Below are positions 61,601 to 64,000 of a stretch of DNA of 64,000 nt, one piece after another; the first letter of the stretch is position 1; every line of letters starts with the position of its first letter. A program made the translations under genes and the position numbers. The notes beneath the pieces were generated by a model. It saw only the letters and a program-made list of their open reading frames with translations. It did no database searches and had not been told where the DNA came from. This stretch comes from Rachycentron canadum (taxonomy: Eukaryota; Chordata; Actinopteri; Carangiformes; Rachycentridae): assembly GCA_038496675.1 (NCBI GenBank), contig CM076651.1, positions 17,939,746-18,003,745 of the forward strand. Direction: 5' to 3'.

Positions 61601-63734
61601 ATGGAGACTGGGATCTGTTTCTCCGCTTCCTCCTTGGTCTCTCTCTTGAGACCAATGAAAATCTACTTCAAGAGGTGTTGAAAGAGACGAAAAATCGTGA
61701 GACAGTAAACAACAAAACAATCGAGTACATCAAAGAGAAGCTCAATGAAGAAAACAGTGATGCAGATAAAAACCTCAATCTTTTGCACTGTTTGAATGAG
61801 CTGAATGACCACTCTCTTATTGAAGGAGTCCAAAAGTACCTGCAGTCAGACACAGTGAAATTTGGCAATTTCTCTACCTCCCACTGGTCAGCTCTGAAAT
61901 TTGTGCTGTTGATGTCAGATGAGAAACTTGATGTGTTTGATCTGAAGAGGTACCTGAAATCAGAGAAAGTTCTTCTGGGACTGTTGCCAGTGGTCAAAGT
62001 CTCCAAAACAACTTTGTAAGTACTTGTAAATGATGGTTTGTGCTTGTGAATCTGTTATTTTGTGAAAATGAGGATTTATCACAAATCTATTGAGCCCTCT
62101 GACAAGTGACGCTTATCTCGTATATCCTAGGGTATATCCTATCCTCTAGCAAATTTTTTTCATTATACAAAAAACGTAACTTGCTGCCCCTTTGGTATCA
62201 AAAGTTTCCTATGCATGAATCTTGTTCTTTGACCTATCCACTGACAGCACTGGTGGCATGTCTTAAGTAGACACATACAGTCTCTATTGAAAGGGCTGAG
62301 CTGCCATTCCTCTCTGTTGCTCTCCCTCTGTCTTTGTGCACTGTCCTACTTCTCTATTTCATCCTCCTCCTCTTCATCATTATATATTATAATACAATCC
62401 CAGCTGTTGAAAGTAGGCTGACAAATGAAATAACAACAGCACTATGCAGCTGGAGTATCATTGCTGTTACTTCCATATATTTCCTCTTCTTTTTCTTGCT
62501 ACCCCCTTGTCCACTTCTGCCCTGTTCCTCTGTGTCTAGCAGGTTATGCCACATCTTCCTCAGTGCTTCAACTAACCTTATACATAACAAGGCAAAATAT
62601 GTTGAAGCTATTCCACACCTCTGTATTCTTTGCATTGTTTGTCATACGAGGCTTTGTACTGAGAGATGAATGAATCAGAGTTTCAGATGACATTTTGGAT
62701 GATGATGTTAGCACGTACAGTGGCTCTCAGAGATCAAACACGAAACTTAACCCTCTAAACACTCTTGAATGCTTTGCTAAAAAGCAAAAGAATTTAACGA
62801 CAAATTAATTTTTTGCAGTCAGTGCAAGCAATAAGCTGTATTTATTTTAATGTTGTCAATTTTGGATGAAAAATACAGACTGGGCCTTTCTATGCTCAAC
62901 TCTGTCCTTTGAATCAAGAAAACACTGTTCGGCTAACATCAGTCTCCGCCACATTCAACTAGCCAGATATTAAAAGATGTTTGTTTTACACCAATGTTGG
63001 GTACATAGACATGGCAGACTCTTCTTGCCTCCAAAAGAATTTAAGCAATTCAATTGGATTTTATTGTTATATTGCCAAATCAGACACTTTATTGGAAGGT
63101 CAAGAGCTTATAATATTATTGAGTGAAACCCAACAGTTCCCACAATGCAAACACTTGGTGACAGTAAGGAACAGTAACAGGAATAAACTTTCAAGTTCAA
63201 GAATGACTGGGACATAGAGGAAGTCATCCATGTTGGCCCTTTGCTCTTGGCTAAAAGCAGCAACATTAGAAACATCTCCCTGGGAAATCAACTGCCTTTC
63301 ACTAATTGGGCAAACTACAAGTTGGGCCCATGGAAACTTATGAAACAGTATAAATACAGACCTTAGCCAATGTCTAGGGGTCAAATGTGAAACAATACTA
63401 ATACGATCCCTCACTGAATTCCCAATTAGTATTATCCCAAAGCCAAATAATTAAACACAGTCAGCCAGTGCAACACTGACAGGAATGAAGTCATCCCCAA
63501 CAGTCACAATTTAGACTTTTCCACAGCTGATGTTTCTGTACACAATTCTTTTCACAGGTTAAGTTGGTGCAATCTCTCTGAGGAGTCCTGTAGAGGTCTA
63601 ACATCCTCAATCCTCACATATCCATCTTCTAACCTTACAAATCTGGACCTGGGCCATAATGACCTGATGGATTCAGGTGTGGAGCTGCTTGCTGATGGTC
63701 TAAAGAGTGTACACTGCAAACTGGAGTTTCTGAA
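58606..63734 (+). CDS. NLRC3-like FISNA-NACHT-LRR protein, 5' part, frameshifted
   Basis: Member of the fish-expanded NLR family of intracellular innate sensors; it runs off the window. Exons: 58606-58694, 58863-58967, 59186-59256, 60213-62015, 63558-63734. Exon 2 holds the family's VSMKSDRSKNDPLNF linker motif. Exon 4 begins with the FISNA segment (KEQFAWVSEGIDKEKTSALL), then NACHT with Walker A GVAGIGKT (about 60511-60534) and Walker B ILIVLDGLDE (60717-60746). The NACHT-associated helices and Leu-rich DLFLRFLLGLSLETNENLL follow. Exon 5 is one 177-nt LRR exon (NLTNLDLGHNDLMDSGVELL). The frame shifts at about 60893-60907 in an AT run; upstream and downstream parts are otherwise intact. No PYD or CARD is seen before FISNA. 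ATG at 58606 follows an in-frame stop; 58648 is an alternative. Confidence 0.85.
59257..60212 (+). other. NLR intron before the NACHT exon
   Basis: AT-rich, no coding or repeat feature recognised. Confidence 0.75.
62016..63557 (+). other. NLR intron between the NACHT exon and first LRR exon
   Basis: Opens with donor GTAAGT at 62016 (the apparent TAA stop just after the exon is intronic). The open frame at 62334-62669 is low-complexity and not recognised. Confidence 0.75.
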
Positions 63735-64000
63735 GTAAGTGTGCATCCCATTTAACAGACAACCCACACAATGTCAGTCACACGGATGGTGTTGTAATGT
63801 TTCATTTAAGTATAATTACTATTAAGTTCAAAAAAGTTCATTGAGCATTGCATTTGGGTGAAGTTAATACATCTTCAGAGAACAGCAAGCAAATTCCAGA
63901 AAAGGACAGTGAGTGCATCTACTGCAATACTTTCATCAACTCTTTCAGTAACTTTTTGTTTTTCCTATTCCTATTTTTTGTCTGGACTGGAACACCAGGG
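63735..64000 (+). other. Start of next NLR intron
   Basis: Begins with donor GTAAGT at 63735. No feature seen to the window end; further LRR exons are expected beyond. Confidence 0.75.

Overview
The window is vertebrate nuclear DNA, almost certainly from a ray-finned fish. Genes are split by GT-AG introns, there are long CA/GT/TA microsatellites, tRNA-derived SINE and Tc1-type transposon relics, and an NLR gene of the fish-expanded NLRC3-like type. Five genes lie in the order cacna1d(+), chdh(-), il17rb(+), actr8(+), selenok(-). This is the conserved vertebrate block seen on human 3p21, which supports the individual calls. No bacterial, viral or CRISPR features were seen.

Layout. 1-17.4 kb: the last 19 coding exons of an L-type calcium channel alpha-1D gene, from domain IV S2/S3 to the stop codon. 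17.4-23.2 kb: the facing 3' ends of cacna1d and chdh, with no coding sequence recognised. 23.2-29 kb: nine coding exons of choline dehydrogenase on the minus strand. Its 5'-UTR exon near 31.3 kb shares a GC-rich, probably bidirectional promoter with il17rb; the first intron carries a decayed Tc1 element inside an older inverted-repeat element. 31.4-35.6 kb: IL-17 receptor B, here with a one-domain ectodomain. 36.6-39.3 kb: a patchwork holding a selenok exon-4 fragment, a small HTH gene, a second copy of the il17rb 3' end, and a 350-N gap set in a TA microsatellite. 39.7-44.9 kb: complete actr8 (13 exons). 45.2-47.4 kb: complete selenok with its in-frame selenocysteine TGA, in tail-to-tail orientation with actr8. 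49.2-50.6 kb: a second, longer HTH gene. 50.9-52 kb: transposon debris and blocks shared with the 36.6-38.6 kb patchwork. 52-58.6 kb: gene-poor, microsatellite-rich. 58.6-64 kb: the first five exons of a FISNA-NACHT-LRR gene whose NACHT exon is broken by a frameshift in an AT run.

The best candidate for something undescribed is the pair of minus-strand genes at 37.4-38.3 and 49.3-50.6 kb. They keep the helix-turn-helix DNA-binding half of a Tc1-type transposase and lack the catalytic half. In its place is a charged tail, which in the longer copy is made of about five ~20-residue repeats. Both share a possible 5' exon with a conserved splice donor, so they look like transposase-derived host genes duplicated around actr8-selenok. 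This is inference from reading the sequence; no database search was possible.

Functionally the conserved genes are not a pathway: calcium entry (cacna1d), mitochondrial choline oxidation (chdh), IL-17 signalling (il17rb), INO80 chromatin remodelling (actr8), ER quality control (selenok) and innate sensing (the NLR) are neighbours by ancestral synteny, except the NLR and HTH genes, which appear to be lineage-specific additions.
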